DNA of 64,000 nt from Inquilinus limosus_F (lineage in GTDB: Bacteria; Pseudomonadota; Alphaproteobacteria; DSM-16000; Inquilinaceae): positions 62,001 to 126,000 of the forward strand of contig NZ_JAHVDK010000024.1 in NCBI RefSeq assembly GCF_051487185.1. The letters run 5' to 3'. This document shows positions 39,665-48,326 of this stretch, one piece after another. The notes under the pieces were generated by a model, which had not been told where the DNA came from, made no database searches, and saw nothing but the letters and a program-made list of their open reading frames with translations. Both the position numbers and the translations under genes were made by a program. Within the stretch, counting starts at the first letter, position 1. Each line of letters begins with the position of its first letter.

Positions 39665-41500
39665 ATGGCGATCGCGGAGAGATGGTTGGGCCGAGGCTGG
39701 TACTGGCTCGAAGCGGCGGACGACAGCCAGTGGGTTTGGTCGTCGGACGTGGCATATCTGAACCCGTCCGGATGCGATCGCTTTGATCTGAAATTCTTCA
39801 CCCACTACAGCAGGTTCACAGGCAAGCTCCAGCGCGTCGCCGTAATCGTCGATGGCCGGATCCAATTCAGCGAGTCCTTCGCAGCCGGGACCTACAAAAT
39901 CGGCATCAAATGCAGGAACGCGCAGTCGGTTCGCATCGAGGCCGATGGATTCTGTCCGGCGCACCATCCGGATCAGACGGATCGACGGGTGCTTGGTATC
40001 GGACTGCGCAGTCTCAAACCGAAACTTCGCAACGGGCCCCCGGAATTGCCCATCGATCGGGAAATCAACCTGTGCCCCGATATCGCGCCGATAACAATGC
40101 AGGTGGAAGTCAGCACGGCATGCCATCTGAGCTGCGTCATGTGCTCTCGATCGGCAAAGACAGGCGGCTCGTCCCAACATATGAAGGTAGAGACCTGGGA
40201 TAATTTCTTCGGAGCCGCCCGTTATGCCGAGGCCGTCAATTTTCTCGGGCTCGGAGAGCCGTGGACGCATCGGCATTTTTTGGAATTTCTGAAGCAACTT
40301 GACGATGCCAATGTTGCATTTTCCGTCATCACCACGGGCGATCTGATCAATGAGGAACGAGCAGCGTTTCTCGGGCAGCTCAGGAATCTTAGAGATCTGA
40401 CCTTCTCGATCGATTCTCCTGATCCTGACACCTACTTGAAGATTCGTGGCCAGCCGCTGAGCCGAACTCTCGCGGCACTGGATCGTGCGGTGCGATCCAT
40501 ATCGGATCCCAGCGTGGTTCGAATTCATGCCGTGGTCATGCGGGACAGCTTGTCCACCCTCGCGGGATTTCCCGATCTTCTGCGCCGGCACTCCGTCAAG
40601 CGTCTCGTCATGCGTGGCGTCAATCAAATGAATGTCTCGACTCGAAAGATGGTCCCCGACTACACGCAGGAGGAACGAGCAATCTTGCTTCGGGTGAAGA
40701 ACGAAGCAGAGGAGCTCGGGGCATCCGTCAATCTGCTCCCTACCCTTCCGGCGGATCTGATACAGGTTACGACCCCGGATTTCGTCCAGGAGCGAGATTC
40801 GGAAATCAAACCAGCCGCCTCTGCACTCGCAATCCCGTCCGACGTACGCCAGACGAGAGTCTGCGTGGATCCCTGGGAAAAGGCGATCGTCACGCGTGAT
40901 GGCGACGTCTACCCCTGCGAATGCTATCACCTGCAGCAGCCCGTCGGATCTCTCGTCTCCCAGTCGTTTCAAGAGATCTGGCGAGGCGAAGGTTACACCG
41001 CAATGCGAAGGGGGCTGCTACGTGACCAGAATCTCGGCTGCCGGAGCTGCGAACGGCGCGGCTGGGGCTATCATCCGCTGAACCTGTTTGCAGCGGAGAT
41101 CGTTTCCGCCGCGGTCAATGTCGGCGGCAGCTGCGAAATTCGGCTTCGCAACACCGGCAGAATAGCTTGGACAAGCGACTATCCGGTTCGTCTTGCGACA
41201 GTGCGCCCCCGGGACCGGACGGACAGCGCTTTCTTCCACGAGACATGGATCGCCCGAAACCGCGTTGCCGGCCACATCGAAGGCACGGTCAGGCCGGGGG
41301 ACGTCGGTACGTTCCGCTTCACACTTGCTGAGCGTGCCGCGCCATACCCTGTGGAGCATTTCCAGTTCCTCGTGGAACATCAGTGCTGGCTTTCCAACAC
41401 TGATTTCCGTTTTCCCGCAGCCATTGACGACGAGGATCGAGACCTAGCCCAAGGCCCCGCGGTCGGAGGAGACGTCGTCGGCGGTCGCGCCGTCGGCTGA
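39665..41500 (+). CDS. Radical SAM/SPASM protein with extra N- and C-terminal domains
   Basis: About 611 residues from the ATG at 39665 (GGGGTGGA upstream); a TTG 45 bases earlier is less likely. Domain 1 (1-110), RWLGRGWYWLEAADDSQWVW to IRIEADGFCPA, looks like the beta-sandwich often fused to glycosyltransferases. Domain 2 (about 140-360) is radical SAM: C153-HLS-C157-VM-C160, then LGLGEPW and SIDSPDPDTY. Domain 3 is SPASM-like with CVDPWEKAIVTRDGDVYPCEC and GCRSCERRGW. Domain 4 (about 475-600) is Ig-like: GGSCEIRLRNTGRIAW, GTFRFTLAERAAPYP. It probably modifies a peptide, protein or cell-surface substrate; no precursor is adjacent. Composition is visibly lower in GC than its neighbours. Confidence 0.85.
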   Translation: MAIAERWLGRGWYWLEAADDSQWVWSSDVAYLNPSGCDRFDLKFFTHYSRFTGKLQRVAVIVDGRIQFSESFAAGTYKIGIKCRNAQSVRIEADGFCPAHHPDQTDRRVLGIGLRSLKPKLRNGPPELPIDREINLCPDIAPITMQVEVSTACHLSCVMCSRSAKTGGSSQHMKVETWDNFFGAARYAEAVNFLGLGEPWTHRHFLEFLKQLDDANVAFSVITTGDLINEERAAFLGQLRNLRDLTFSIDSPDPDTYLKIRGQPLSRTLAALDRAVRSISDPSVVRIHAVVMRDSLSTLAGFPDLLRRHSVKRLVMRGVNQMNVSTRKMVPDYTQEERAILLRVKNEAEELGASVNLLPTLPADLIQVTTPDFVQERDSEIKPAASALAIPSDVRQTRVCVDPWEKAIVTRDGDVYPCECYHLQQPVGSLVSQSFQEIWRGEGYTAMRRGLLRDQNLGCRSCERRGWGYHPLNLFAAEIVSAAVNVGGSCEIRLRNTGRIAWTSDYPVRLATVRPRDRTDSAFFHETWIARNRVAGHIEGTVRPGDVGTFRFTLAERAAPYPVEHFQFLVEHQCWLSNTDFRFPAAIDDEDRDLAQGPAVGGDVVGGRAVG

Positions 41501-41559
41501 CTCGTCGACGACCGGGAAGGGATGGCACGGAGCGGCCGCCCCTGCGTCGCAAGCGAACT

Positions 41560-42531
41560 CTACGGCAGCAGAACCGTCGCGCCGGTGGTCTGCCGCGCTT
41601 CCAGCCTGCGATGCGCCTCGGCCGCTTCGGCGAGCGGCAGGCGGGCGTGGACCGGGATCGTCACCGCGCCGTCGGCGACGACCTGGAACAGCTCCGCGCT
41701 CATGGCCAGCACGTCCTCGCGCTTCTTGAGGTGCTCGAACAGCAGCTGCCAGGTGGCGAACAACGAGCCCTTCTGCATCAGCAGCATGATGTCGAAGGGC
41801 TCGATCGGGCCCGAGGCCGAGCCGAAGCTGACGAAGGTGCCGAAGGGCCGCAGGCAATCGAGCGAGGCCGGGAAGGTCGCGCGGCCGACGCCGTCATACA
41901 CCACGTGGCAGCCCTCGCCGCCCGTGATCTCCCGCACGCGGGCGGCGAAGTCCTCACGGCGGTAGTCGATCACATGGTCGCAGCCGTTAGCGCGGGCGAG
42001 CTCGGCCTTCTCCGGCGAGCCGACCGTGCCGATGACGGTCGCGCCGAGATGCTTCGCCCATTGCGTCAGGATCAGGCCGACGCCGCCCGCCGCGGCGTGC
42101 ATCAGGATGGTGTGGCCCGGCTCGACCCGGAAGGTGCGGCGCAGCAGGGACTGCGCCGTCAGGCCCTTCAGCATCATCGCGGCGCCGGTCTCGAAATCGA
42201 TGGCGTCGGGCAGGCGCACCAGGAAATGGGCCGGGACGTTGCGCTCCTCGGCATAGGCGCCGAGCGTCTCGACATAGGCCACGCGGTCGCCCGGGGCGAA
42301 TTCGGTGACGCCCTCGCCCACCGCGACGACCTCGCCGGCGCCCTCGTTGCCCGGCGTGAACGGCAGGGCCGGTGGCGCGTATTCGCCGGAGCGGAAATAG
42401 ATGTCGACGAAGTTGACGCCGATCGCCCGGTTGCGGACGCGGACCTCGCCGGGCCCGGGCCGGCCGATGTCGATCTCCTCGATGGCGAGCACCTCGGGCC
42501 CGCCATGGCGGTGAACACGGATCGCTTTCAT
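41560..42531 (-). CDS. qor: Quinone oxidoreductase, zinc-independent MDR family
   Basis: 323 residues: MKAIRVHRHGGPEVLAIEEI, the Qor signature IYFRSGEYAPPALPFTPGNE, the nucleotide-binding LMHAAAGGVGLILTQWAKHL (AAGGVG), and GCDHVIDYRREDF, YDGVGRATF. No zinc-ligand Cys cluster. Reduces quinones with NADPH in one- or two-electron steps. Divergent from a LysR gene at 42630 with a dyad between them, so regulation by that LysR protein is plausible. Confidence 0.92.
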   Translation of the reverse strand: MKAIRVHRHGGPEVLAIEEIDIGRPGPGEVRVRNRAIGVNFVDIYFRSGEYAPPALPFTPGNEGAGEVVAVGEGVTEFAPGDRVAYVETLGAYAEERNVPAHFLVRLPDAIDFETGAAMMLKGLTAQSLLRRTFRVEPGHTILMHAAAGGVGLILTQWAKHLGATVIGTVGSPEKAELARANGCDHVIDYRREDFAARVREITGGEGCHVVYDGVGRATFPASLDCLRPFGTFVSFGSASGPIEPFDIMLLMQKGSLFATWQLLFEHLKKREDVLAMSAELFQVVADGAVTIPVHARLPLAEAAEAHRRLEARQTTGATVLLP

Positions 42532-42587
42532 GGGGTCGGCGCCTCTCGTTGCACGGATCATGCCCGGGAGATAGCGCGCCGAAAGAC

Positions 42588-42603
42588 ATCAGCGTAGACT
42601 GAT
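42588..42603. promoter_or_regulatory. Candidate LysR-type binding dyad between qor and lysR
   Basis: ATCAG, six bases, CTGAT: a perfect 5-bp inverted repeat in the 98-base space between divergent qor and LysR genes, with ATC-GGT-GAT just beyond. Spacing fits a LysR-type recognition site only loosely. Confidence 0.45.
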
Positions 42604-42629
42604 ATCGGTGATTTCAGAGTTCAGCGAAG

Positions 42630-43499
42630 ATGATAGCCGAGCAGATCGGACTCGACCTCCTCCGCACCTATGTGGCGGTCTGCCGGCAGGGCAGCCTGAG
42701 CAAGGTCGCGGCGCAGACCGGGCGGACCCAGTCGGCGCTGAGCATGCAGATGCGCCGGCTCGAGGACCTGCTCGGGCGGCATCTGTTCCAGCGCACCGGC
42801 CGCGGCGTCGTGCCGACGACGGAGGGGGAACTGCTGCTCGGATACGCGACCCGCATCCTCGCCCTCGGCGACGAGGCGGTGGCGCGCCTGCGGCAGAAGG
42901 AGATCAGCGGCGGCGTGCGCATCGGCCTGGCCGAGGAGCTGGCCACCGCGACGCTGCCGGCGGCGCTGGGGCGGCTGCATCGCGCCTATCCCGAGATCCG
43001 CCTCGACGTGGTGGTCGAGCACAGCGTGGCGCTGGGGCGGCTGTGGAGCGAGGACGGGCTGGACATCATGATCGGCCCGACCTCCGTCGTGGTGGCCGAT
43101 GCCGTGGCCTCGTGGACGGTCGATCTGCAATGGGTCGCCGCCGCGGACCAGGTGCCGGATCCGGACCGGCCGCTCGATCTGGTCGCCTTCACCGCGCCCT
43201 GCCTGTGGCGCCAGCGCATGCTCGAGGCGCTGGCCGCCACCGGCCGGGAGCATCGCGTCACCTTCACCAGCCAGAGCGTCACGGCCCTGCAGGCGGCGGT
43301 CGAGAACGGGCTGGGCATCGGGCTGCTGCCGCCCGAATCCGTCCGCGCCGCCACCATGCGGGTGCTGAAGCCATCTGCCGGGGTGCCGGGGCCGCTGGCC
43401 GCCCAGTACGGCCTCTACGCCCGGGACCGGCGGACGCCGGTCGTGGAGGCCGCGATCGGCGTGCTGCTGGAGGGCCTGCCGGCAATACCCCGGCCGTGA
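42630..43499 (+). CDS. LysR-type transcriptional regulator
   Basis: 289 residues. IGLDLLRTYVAVCRQGSLSK, VAAQTGRTQSALSMQMRRLE, HLFQRTGRGVVPTTEGELLL form the winged helix-turn-helix; the effector domain follows (VRIGLAEELATATLPAALGR). Ribosome site GCGAAG is weak. Divergently arranged with qor, its probable target. Confidence 0.93.
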   Translation: MIAEQIGLDLLRTYVAVCRQGSLSKVAAQTGRTQSALSMQMRRLEDLLGRHLFQRTGRGVVPTTEGELLLGYATRILALGDEAVARLRQKEISGGVRIGLAEELATATLPAALGRLHRAYPEIRLDVVVEHSVALGRLWSEDGLDIMIGPTSVVVADAVASWTVDLQWVAAADQVPDPDRPLDLVAFTAPCLWRQRMLEALAATGREHRVTFTSQSVTALQAAVENGLGIGLLPPESVRAATMRVLKPSAGVPGPLAAQYGLYARDRRTPVVEAAIGVLLEGLPAIPRP

Positions 43500-43505
43500 C
43501 CCGTT

Positions 43506-43922
43506 TCACATTGGCGGCATCTTCTCGAATTGCGGCAATGCCTCGTCGATCCGGTCCCAGGCGTGGCCGCGGATGCGGTAGGTCACCGCCTGCGGCCTGA
43601 ACCGGCCCGGATCGTCGAGGCTGGCGGCGTGCACGGTGAAGAAGTCGGGCTTGGCCGCGGAGGTGAGGTAGACCGGCGATCCGCAGGTGGGGCAAAAGGC
43701 GTGGCTCTTCACGTTGCCATTGTCGGCGACGATGTCCCAGCGCGTGGCCTCGCCTGTGAGCTTCTTCACGGCCGCGCTCAGGAAGGTCAGGTAGGAGCCG
43801 TGCCCGGTGCCGCTCCTGTACTGGCAGTCGCGGCACTGGCAGTCATTCATGAACACCGGCTCGCCGGCGATCTCGTAGCGGATCGCGCCGCAGGCGCAGC
43901 CGCCGGTATAGGGTTCGCTCAT
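43506..43922 (-). CDS. GFA-family zinc protein, copy 2
   Basis: 138 residues: YTGGCACGAIRYEIAGEPVF, NDCQCRDCQYRSGTGHGSYL, HAFCPTCGSPVYLTS give the full Cys set (CxC, CxxC, CxxC) of the GFA/CENP-V fold. Reaction unknown. Its ATG overlaps the stop of the 82-aa membrane protein (ATGA), and that gene in turn overlaps the DUF899 gene, so this is the third gene of a coupled operon. Confidence 0.9.
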   Translation of the reverse strand: MSEPYTGGCACGAIRYEIAGEPVFMNDCQCRDCQYRSGTGHGSYLTFLSAAVKKLTGEATRWDIVADNGNVKSHAFCPTCGSPVYLTSAAKPDFFTVHAASLDDPGRFRPQAVTYRIRGHAWDRIDEALPQFEKMPPM

Positions 43923-44167
43923 CTCGTCTTTCCTCCCATTATTCCGGTCATCAGCCGCAGCCAGGGCGCCATGTGAAAGGCGCTCATCAGCAGGTACATC
44001 GGGACCATTCCGGCCAGCGGCGACGCGCCCGCGGCCGAGCAGAGAACATCCGCCTCGCCGCCGGACACGGCCGTGACCAGCGCCATGAGGGCGAAGGTCG
44101 GCGTGGCCGCGAGGCCGAGCCAGTCGGCTGCGCCGGCCGGGCGCCGGGGCATCGCGAGATCAGCCAT
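43919..44167 (-). CDS. Small hypothetical membrane protein (82 aa)
   Basis: Two hydrophobic helices: WLGLAATPTFALMALVTAVS and the C-terminal LAGMVPMYLLMSAFHMAPWL, separated by a short loop with one Cys. Overlaps its upstream neighbour (DUF899) by 8 bases and its downstream neighbour (GFA) by 4, strong evidence that it is translated. Function unknown. Confidence 0.75.
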   Translation of the reverse strand: MADLAMPRRPAGAADWLGLAATPTFALMALVTAVSGGEADVLCSAAGASPLAGMVPMYLLMSAFHMAPWLRLMTGIMGGKTR

Positions 44168-44924
44168 GGCCGTACTCGTCGTGGCGGCGCCACCAGATGC
44201 CGGTCTCGTTGCGTCCCTTGGGGGCGCGGTCGAGCCACTGATACGAGGCCCACAGGGCGTCGAGCCCGCGGGAGTAGGCCGAGTAGGTGTGATAGACGAC
44301 GCCGTCCTCGAGCGCGAAGGCGCTCATGCCCGGCCGGTCGCGGTTGTAGCTGGGCGCGTCCGTGCCGCAGGTGGTCGCGAATTGGACGATCGGCTCCGGC
44401 GCCGGGACCAGGTCCATCGCATGGCCGCCGCGCCGGTAGTTGTATTCGATGGCCCCGGCGCGCTGCTGCTCCTCGGTGAAGGCGACGTTGAAGTCATAGT
44501 TGAAGTCGCCGCCGAGCGAGGAGGCCCAGGGGAAGGTCCACCCCATCCGCTGCTTATAGGCCTGCAGCTTCGCCAGCGGCGCCAGCGACACCGCCCACAG
44601 CATCACGTCGTGATTCGCCAGATGGACCGCGAAGCCGTTGAAGCTGTCGGCGATCATCGAGCAGGACGGGCAGCCCGCCTTCCAGTCGGGCCCGAACATG
44701 AAATGGTAGACGATCAGCTGCGACCGCCCGCGGAACAGATCCGGCAGCGAGGCGCCGCCGTCGTCGGTCTCGAACCGGTACTCCTTGTCGACCCGGACCC
44801 AGGGCAGTTCCTGCCGCCGCCGCGCCAGCTCGTCACTGCGCCGCGTCAGCTCCTTCTCGGCCTCGAGCAGGTCGAGCCGCGCCGCCAGCCATTCCTCGCG
44901 GGTTCCGGTCCTGTGTCCACTCAT
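44160..44924 (-). CDS. DUF899 thioredoxin-like protein, copy 1
   Basis: 254 residues. The family pattern EEWLAARLDLLEAEKELTRR, ELPWVRVDKEYRFETDDG, SQLIVYHFMFGPDWKAGCPS, CSMIADSFNGF shows the thioredoxin-like fold with the Cys-x-x-Cys replaced by CPSC. Later VYHTYSAYSRGLDALWASYQ and RRHDEYG end the protein. Biochemical role unproven. First gene of an operon with a membrane protein and a GFA protein. Divergent from the TPR-HTH regulator at 45044. The start follows GAGGGAGAGAAGGG. Confidence 0.92.
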   Translation of the reverse strand: MSGHRTGTREEWLAARLDLLEAEKELTRRSDELARRRQELPWVRVDKEYRFETDDGGASLPDLFRGRSQLIVYHFMFGPDWKAGCPSCSMIADSFNGFAVHLANHDVMLWAVSLAPLAKLQAYKQRMGWTFPWASSLGGDFNYDFNVAFTEEQQRAGAIEYNYRRGGHAMDLVPAPEPIVQFATTCGTDAPSYNRDRPGMSAFALEDGVVYHTYSAYSRGLDALWASYQWLDRAPKGRNETGIWWRRHDEYGHG

Positions 44925-45043
44925 CCCTTCTCTCCCTCGAATGCCGTCGTCCGCTTCCCGGCACGACGTGCGGGTTGGTCGTCATGGGTTAGACTGGTGC
45001 CGGGGACGGAACGGGCGGGAGTGACAAGTGTGGCGGGATTTCG

Positions 45044-46264
45044 ATGGACTCGCTGATCACGGCCGCGGCGCGCGCGCTCTCCGCGGGTGATCCGCTCGGC
45101 GCCCTGAACCGCGTCGCCTTGCGCGACGACGCGCCGGCTCTGGCGCTGCGCGGCATCGCCATGGCGCAGCTGGGCGATCTCGACCGGGCGAAGCTCCTGC
45201 TGCGGCGCGCGGCGCGCGCCTTCGGCCCGAGGGAGGCCGTGGCCCGGGCGCGGTGCATCGTCGCCGAGGCCGAGGTCGCGCTGGCCTCGCGCGACCTGGG
45301 CTGGCCCGAGAAGGCGCTGGACGCGGCGCGGGCGACGCTCGAACGGCACGGCGACGGGGTGAACGCCGCCCACGCGCGCACCCTCGCCATCCGGCGCCTC
45401 CTCCTGATCGGGCGGCTCGACGAGGCGGAGCGGGCGCTGGCCGCGCTCGACCCCTCCCCCTTCCCGCCCGCGCTGAGGGCTACCCATGAGCTGGCGGTGG
45501 CGGGGATCGCGATGCGCCGCCTGCGGACCGAGCCGGCGCGCGCCGCGCTGGCCCGGGCCGACCAGGCCGCCCGCACCGCCGGCATCCCGGCGCTGGCGGC
45601 GGAGGTCGAGGGCGCGGCCCGCCTGCTGGAGACGCCGGCGGCGCGGCTGATGGCACGCGGCGAGGAGCGCCCGCTCCGGCTCGAGGAGGTCGAGGCGCTG
45701 CTGGCATCGGACGCGCTGGTCGTGGATGCGTGCCGCCATGTCGTGCGCGGCGCGGGCACGGTGATCCCGCTCGCCCGACGACCGGTGCTGTTCGCGCTGG
45801 CCCGCGCGCTGGGCGAGGCCTGGCCCGGGGACGCGCCGCGGGGCGTGCTGCTGGCGCGGGCCTTCGGGGCGAAGTTCGCCGATGAATCGCATCGCGCGCG
45901 GCTTCGGGTGGAGATCGGGCGGCTGCGCGCCGCGCTGCGGCCGTTGGCCAGGGTAAACGCGACGGCGCGAGGCTTCGCCCTGGTGCCGCGTCACGACCGC
46001 GAGGTCGTGGTGCTGGCCCGGCCGGTGGAGGAGCGGCACGCAGCGGTGCTGGCCTTCCTCGCCGACGGCGAATCCTGGTCGAGCTCGGCCCTGGCGCTCG
46101 CGCTGGGCGCCAGCCAGAGGACCGTGCAGCGGGCCCTCGAAGCGCTGGCGGAAGCGGGCAAGGTGCAGTCCTTCGGCCATGGCCGGGCGCGCCGCTGGAT
46201 GACACCGCCCGCGCCCGGTTTCACGACGACCTTGTTACTCCCGGCCCCGCTGCCCGACGGCTAG
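45044..46264 (+). CDS. TPR-HTH regulatory protein
   Basis: 406 residues. N-terminal two-thirds are alpha-helical TPR-like (LITAAARALSAGDPLGALNR, GDLDRAKLLLRRAARAFGPR, RLLLIGRLDEAERALAALDP). Residues 230-325 look like an OmpR-type winged helix (FADESHRARLRVEIGRLRAA), and the C terminus holds another helix-turn-helix (SSSALALALGASQRTVQRAL). Transcription factor by appearance. Lies between the two DUF899 loci, divergent from one and upstream of the other, so it probably controls both. Confidence 0.68.
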   Translation: MDSLITAAARALSAGDPLGALNRVALRDDAPALALRGIAMAQLGDLDRAKLLLRRAARAFGPREAVARARCIVAEAEVALASRDLGWPEKALDAARATLERHGDGVNAAHARTLAIRRLLLIGRLDEAERALAALDPSPFPPALRATHELAVAGIAMRRLRTEPARAALARADQAARTAGIPALAAEVEGAARLLETPAARLMARGEERPLRLEEVEALLASDALVVDACRHVVRGAGTVIPLARRPVLFALARALGEAWPGDAPRGVLLARAFGAKFADESHRARLRVEIGRLRAALRPLARVNATARGFALVPRHDREVVVLARPVEERHAAVLAFLADGESWSSSALALALGASQRTVQRALEALAEAGKVQSFGHGRARRWMTPPAPGFTTTLLLPAPLPDG

Positions 46265-46310
46265 GCTGGCCCCCATGAAACGATCAGGAAAACGATCAAG
46301 GAAACGATCC

Positions 46311-46937
46311 ATGGCCGACATCATCCGCGAATACGGGCCGTTCCCGGGCGTCGAGGCCGTGGCCGGCGTCACCTATGACGGCCGGCACGTCTGGTTCGCC
46401 TCCGAGGACAAGCTCAACGCCCTCGACCCCGACAGCGGCAAGATGGTGCGCTCGCTCGACGTCCCCGCGCATGCGGGAACGGCTTTCGATGGCCGGCACC
46501 TGTTCCAGATCGCCGAGAGTCGGATCCAGAAGATCGACCCGGAGACCGGCCGCGTGCTCCACACCATCCCGGCGCCCGGCGGCGGGGGAGATTCCGGGCT
46601 CGCCTGGGCCGAGGGGACGCTCTGGGTGGGGCAGTACCAGGAGCGGAAGATCCATCAGGTCGATCCCGAGACGGGGGCGGTCCTCCGCACGATCGAGTCC
46701 AACCGCCACGTCACCGGCGTCAGCTGGGTCGAGGGCGAGCTGTGGCACGCCACCTGGGAAGGCGACGAGAGCGAGTTGCGGCGGATCGATCCGCAGACCG
46801 GGAAGGTGCTGGAGCGGCTCGAAATGCCGCCTGGAGCGGGCGTCTCCGGGCTCGAATCCGACGGCGGCGACCGGTTCTTCTGCGGCGGCGGCAAGAGCGG
46901 GAAGATCAGGGCTGTGCGGCGGCCGAAGCGGGACTGA
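46311..46937 (+). CDS. Beta-propeller-like protein (glutamine cyclotransferase-like repeats)
   Basis: 208 residues from the ATG at 46311, which follows AAGGAAACG; an upstream ATG (46275) would add a short Lys/Arg tail. Repeats of the type VAGVTYDGRHVWFASED, KLNALDPDSGKMVRSLD, RIQKIDPETGRVLHTI, KIHQVDPETGAVLRTI, RRIDPQTGKVLERL form the blades of a five-bladed propeller resembling plant-type glutaminyl cyclase and related quinoproteins. No signal peptide. Function unknown, placed between the regulator and DUF899 copy 2. Confidence 0.75.
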   Translation: MADIIREYGPFPGVEAVAGVTYDGRHVWFASEDKLNALDPDSGKMVRSLDVPAHAGTAFDGRHLFQIAESRIQKIDPETGRVLHTIPAPGGGGDSGLAWAEGTLWVGQYQERKIHQVDPETGAVLRTIESNRHVTGVSWVEGELWHATWEGDESELRRIDPQTGKVLERLEMPPGAGVSGLESDGGDRFFCGGGKSGKIRAVRRPKRD

Positions 46938-46968
46938 CGACAGCCCCGAGGAGCCCGAGGAGAGAGAC

Positions 46969-47670
46969 ATGCTCGACAACAAGGTGGTCTCGCACGAAGA
47001 ATGGCTGAAAGCGCGCCTCGACCTGCTTGCCGCGGAAAAGGAGGTTACCCGCCAGCTCGACGCGCTGACGCGTCGCCGGCAGGCGATGCCCTGGGAACGG
47101 GTGGAGAAGCCCTATCGCTTCGAGGGGCCGAACGGCACGCTCTCGCTGGCCGACCTGTTTGACGGGCGCTCCCAGCTCATCATCTATCACTTCATGCTCG
47201 GCCCCGACTGGGAGGAAGGCTGCAAGTCCTGCTCCTTCTGGGCCGACAACTTCAACGGCATCCCGATCCATCTCAACCACCGCGACGTGACCTTCACGGC
47301 CGTCTCGCGCGCGCCGCTGGCGAAGATCGAGGCCTACAAGGCGCGCATGGGCTGGAGCTTTCCCTGGGTCTTGTCCTTCGGCAGCGACTTCAACTTCGAC
47401 TATCAGGTGTCCTTCACGCCCGAGCAGATCGCCGAAGGCAAGGCGCTGTACAATTACGAGATCAGGCCGAACAAGATCTCGGAACAGGTCGGGATCAGCG
47501 TCTTCTACCAGAACCGGAGCGGTGAGGTGTTCCACACCTATTCCTGCTACCAGCGCGGGGTCGAGATGGTGAACGGCGCCTACCATTTCCTCGACCTGGT
47601 GCCAAAGGGCCGGGATGAGGACGGCCTCAACTTCACCATGGAATGGGTGCGCCGGCACGATCAGTATTGA
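46969..47670 (+). CDS. DUF899 thioredoxin-like protein, copy 2
   Basis: 233 residues, clear paralogue of 44160-44924: EEWLKARLDLLAAEKEVTRQ, SQLIIYHFMLGPDWEEGCKS, CSFWADNFNGIPIHLNHRDV, HTYSCYQRGVEMVNGAYHFL and a closing VRRHDQY. The redox-like region reads GCKSCSF. Preceded by a GAGGAGAG site. Thirty bases after the propeller gene, same strand, so co-transcribed. Confidence 0.93.
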   Translation: MLDNKVVSHEEWLKARLDLLAAEKEVTRQLDALTRRRQAMPWERVEKPYRFEGPNGTLSLADLFDGRSQLIIYHFMLGPDWEEGCKSCSFWADNFNGIPIHLNHRDVTFTAVSRAPLAKIEAYKARMGWSFPWVLSFGSDFNFDYQVSFTPEQIAEGKALYNYEIRPNKISEQVGISVFYQNRSGEVFHTYSCYQRGVEMVNGAYHFLDLVPKGRDEDGLNFTMEWVRRHDQY

Positions 47671-47718
47671 GCCCACCGAGTTCGCTGATCCGCATAGTGC
47701 CGGGTTCGGGAGCCCGCC

Positions 47719-48189
47719 ATGACCAATAGGGCAGACACGGCCCAAGTCGTTGTTCGGCCGCCGATCGCATGGGCGCTTGCAGTGCTTGTCGGGCTCGCGC
47801 TCGACTGGCTCATGCCTTTGCCGTTCATGCCGGCTGCCGTGTCTGCGGGCTGGCTTGGCGGTACGGCGTTTGCCATCGCGCTTGGGCTGTTCGTCTGGGC
47901 GATCGCCACGCTCACCAGGGCAGGCTCGAACGTGCCCACTAACATGCCGACCACGACCATCGTCGACGACGGCCCCTACCGCTTCACGCGCAACCCCATA
48001 TACCTCGCCATGTTTCTTGGGCTCGTCGGTCTCGCCACGGCCTTCGACAGCCTGTGGCTGCTGGTGGTCCTCGTGCCCTTCGGCCTCGTTATCCGTTACG
48101 GGGTGGTGGCTCGCGAGGAAGCCTATCTTGAGCGCAAGTTCGGCGAGCTCTATCGCCAGTACTGCTCGCGCGTGCGGCGCTGGCTGTAG
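47719..48189 (+). CDS. Isoprenylcysteine carboxyl methyltransferase-family (ICMT/PEMT-like) membrane protein
   Basis: 156 residues with four hydrophobic segments and the family signature DDGPYRFTRNPIYLAMFLGL followed by RYGVVAREEAYLERKFG and YRQYCSRVRRWL. Members methylate small or lipid acceptors using AdoMet inside the membrane; this one's substrate is unknown. Start is an ATG with only a weak site; 48 bases after DUF899 copy 2. Confidence 0.9.
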   Translation: MTNRADTAQVVVRPPIAWALAVLVGLALDWLMPLPFMPAAVSAGWLGGTAFAIALGLFVWAIATLTRAGSNVPTNMPTTTIVDDGPYRFTRNPIYLAMFLGLVGLATAFDSLWLLVVLVPFGLVIRYGVVAREEAYLERKFGELYRQYCSRVRRWL

Positions 48190-48206
48190 CGTTTGCCCCG
48201 CACCCG

Positions 48207-48318
48207 TCAGTCCCGCTCGATTGTCCCGGGCGGCTTCGAGGTGATGTCGTCGACGACGCGGTTGAGGCCGCGCACCGTGCGCACCGGCAGCAACACGGCG
48301 AGGGCTTGCCAGATCGCG
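48207..48318 (-). pseudogene. Fossil fragment of guaA (3' end with internal deletion)
   Basis: 48207-48276 matches the last about 70 bases of the live guaA (51862-51931) with about 6 substitutions: same GGCGGCTTCGAGGTGATGTC and GACGACGCGGTTGA. It then jumps across a gap of about 130 bases to match guaA near 52070 (GTGCGCACCGGCAGCA, GCCTGCCAGATCGCG). The same strand and order as guaA are kept. It cannot be functional. Confidence 0.8.
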
Positions 48319-48326
48319 GCGCCGAC

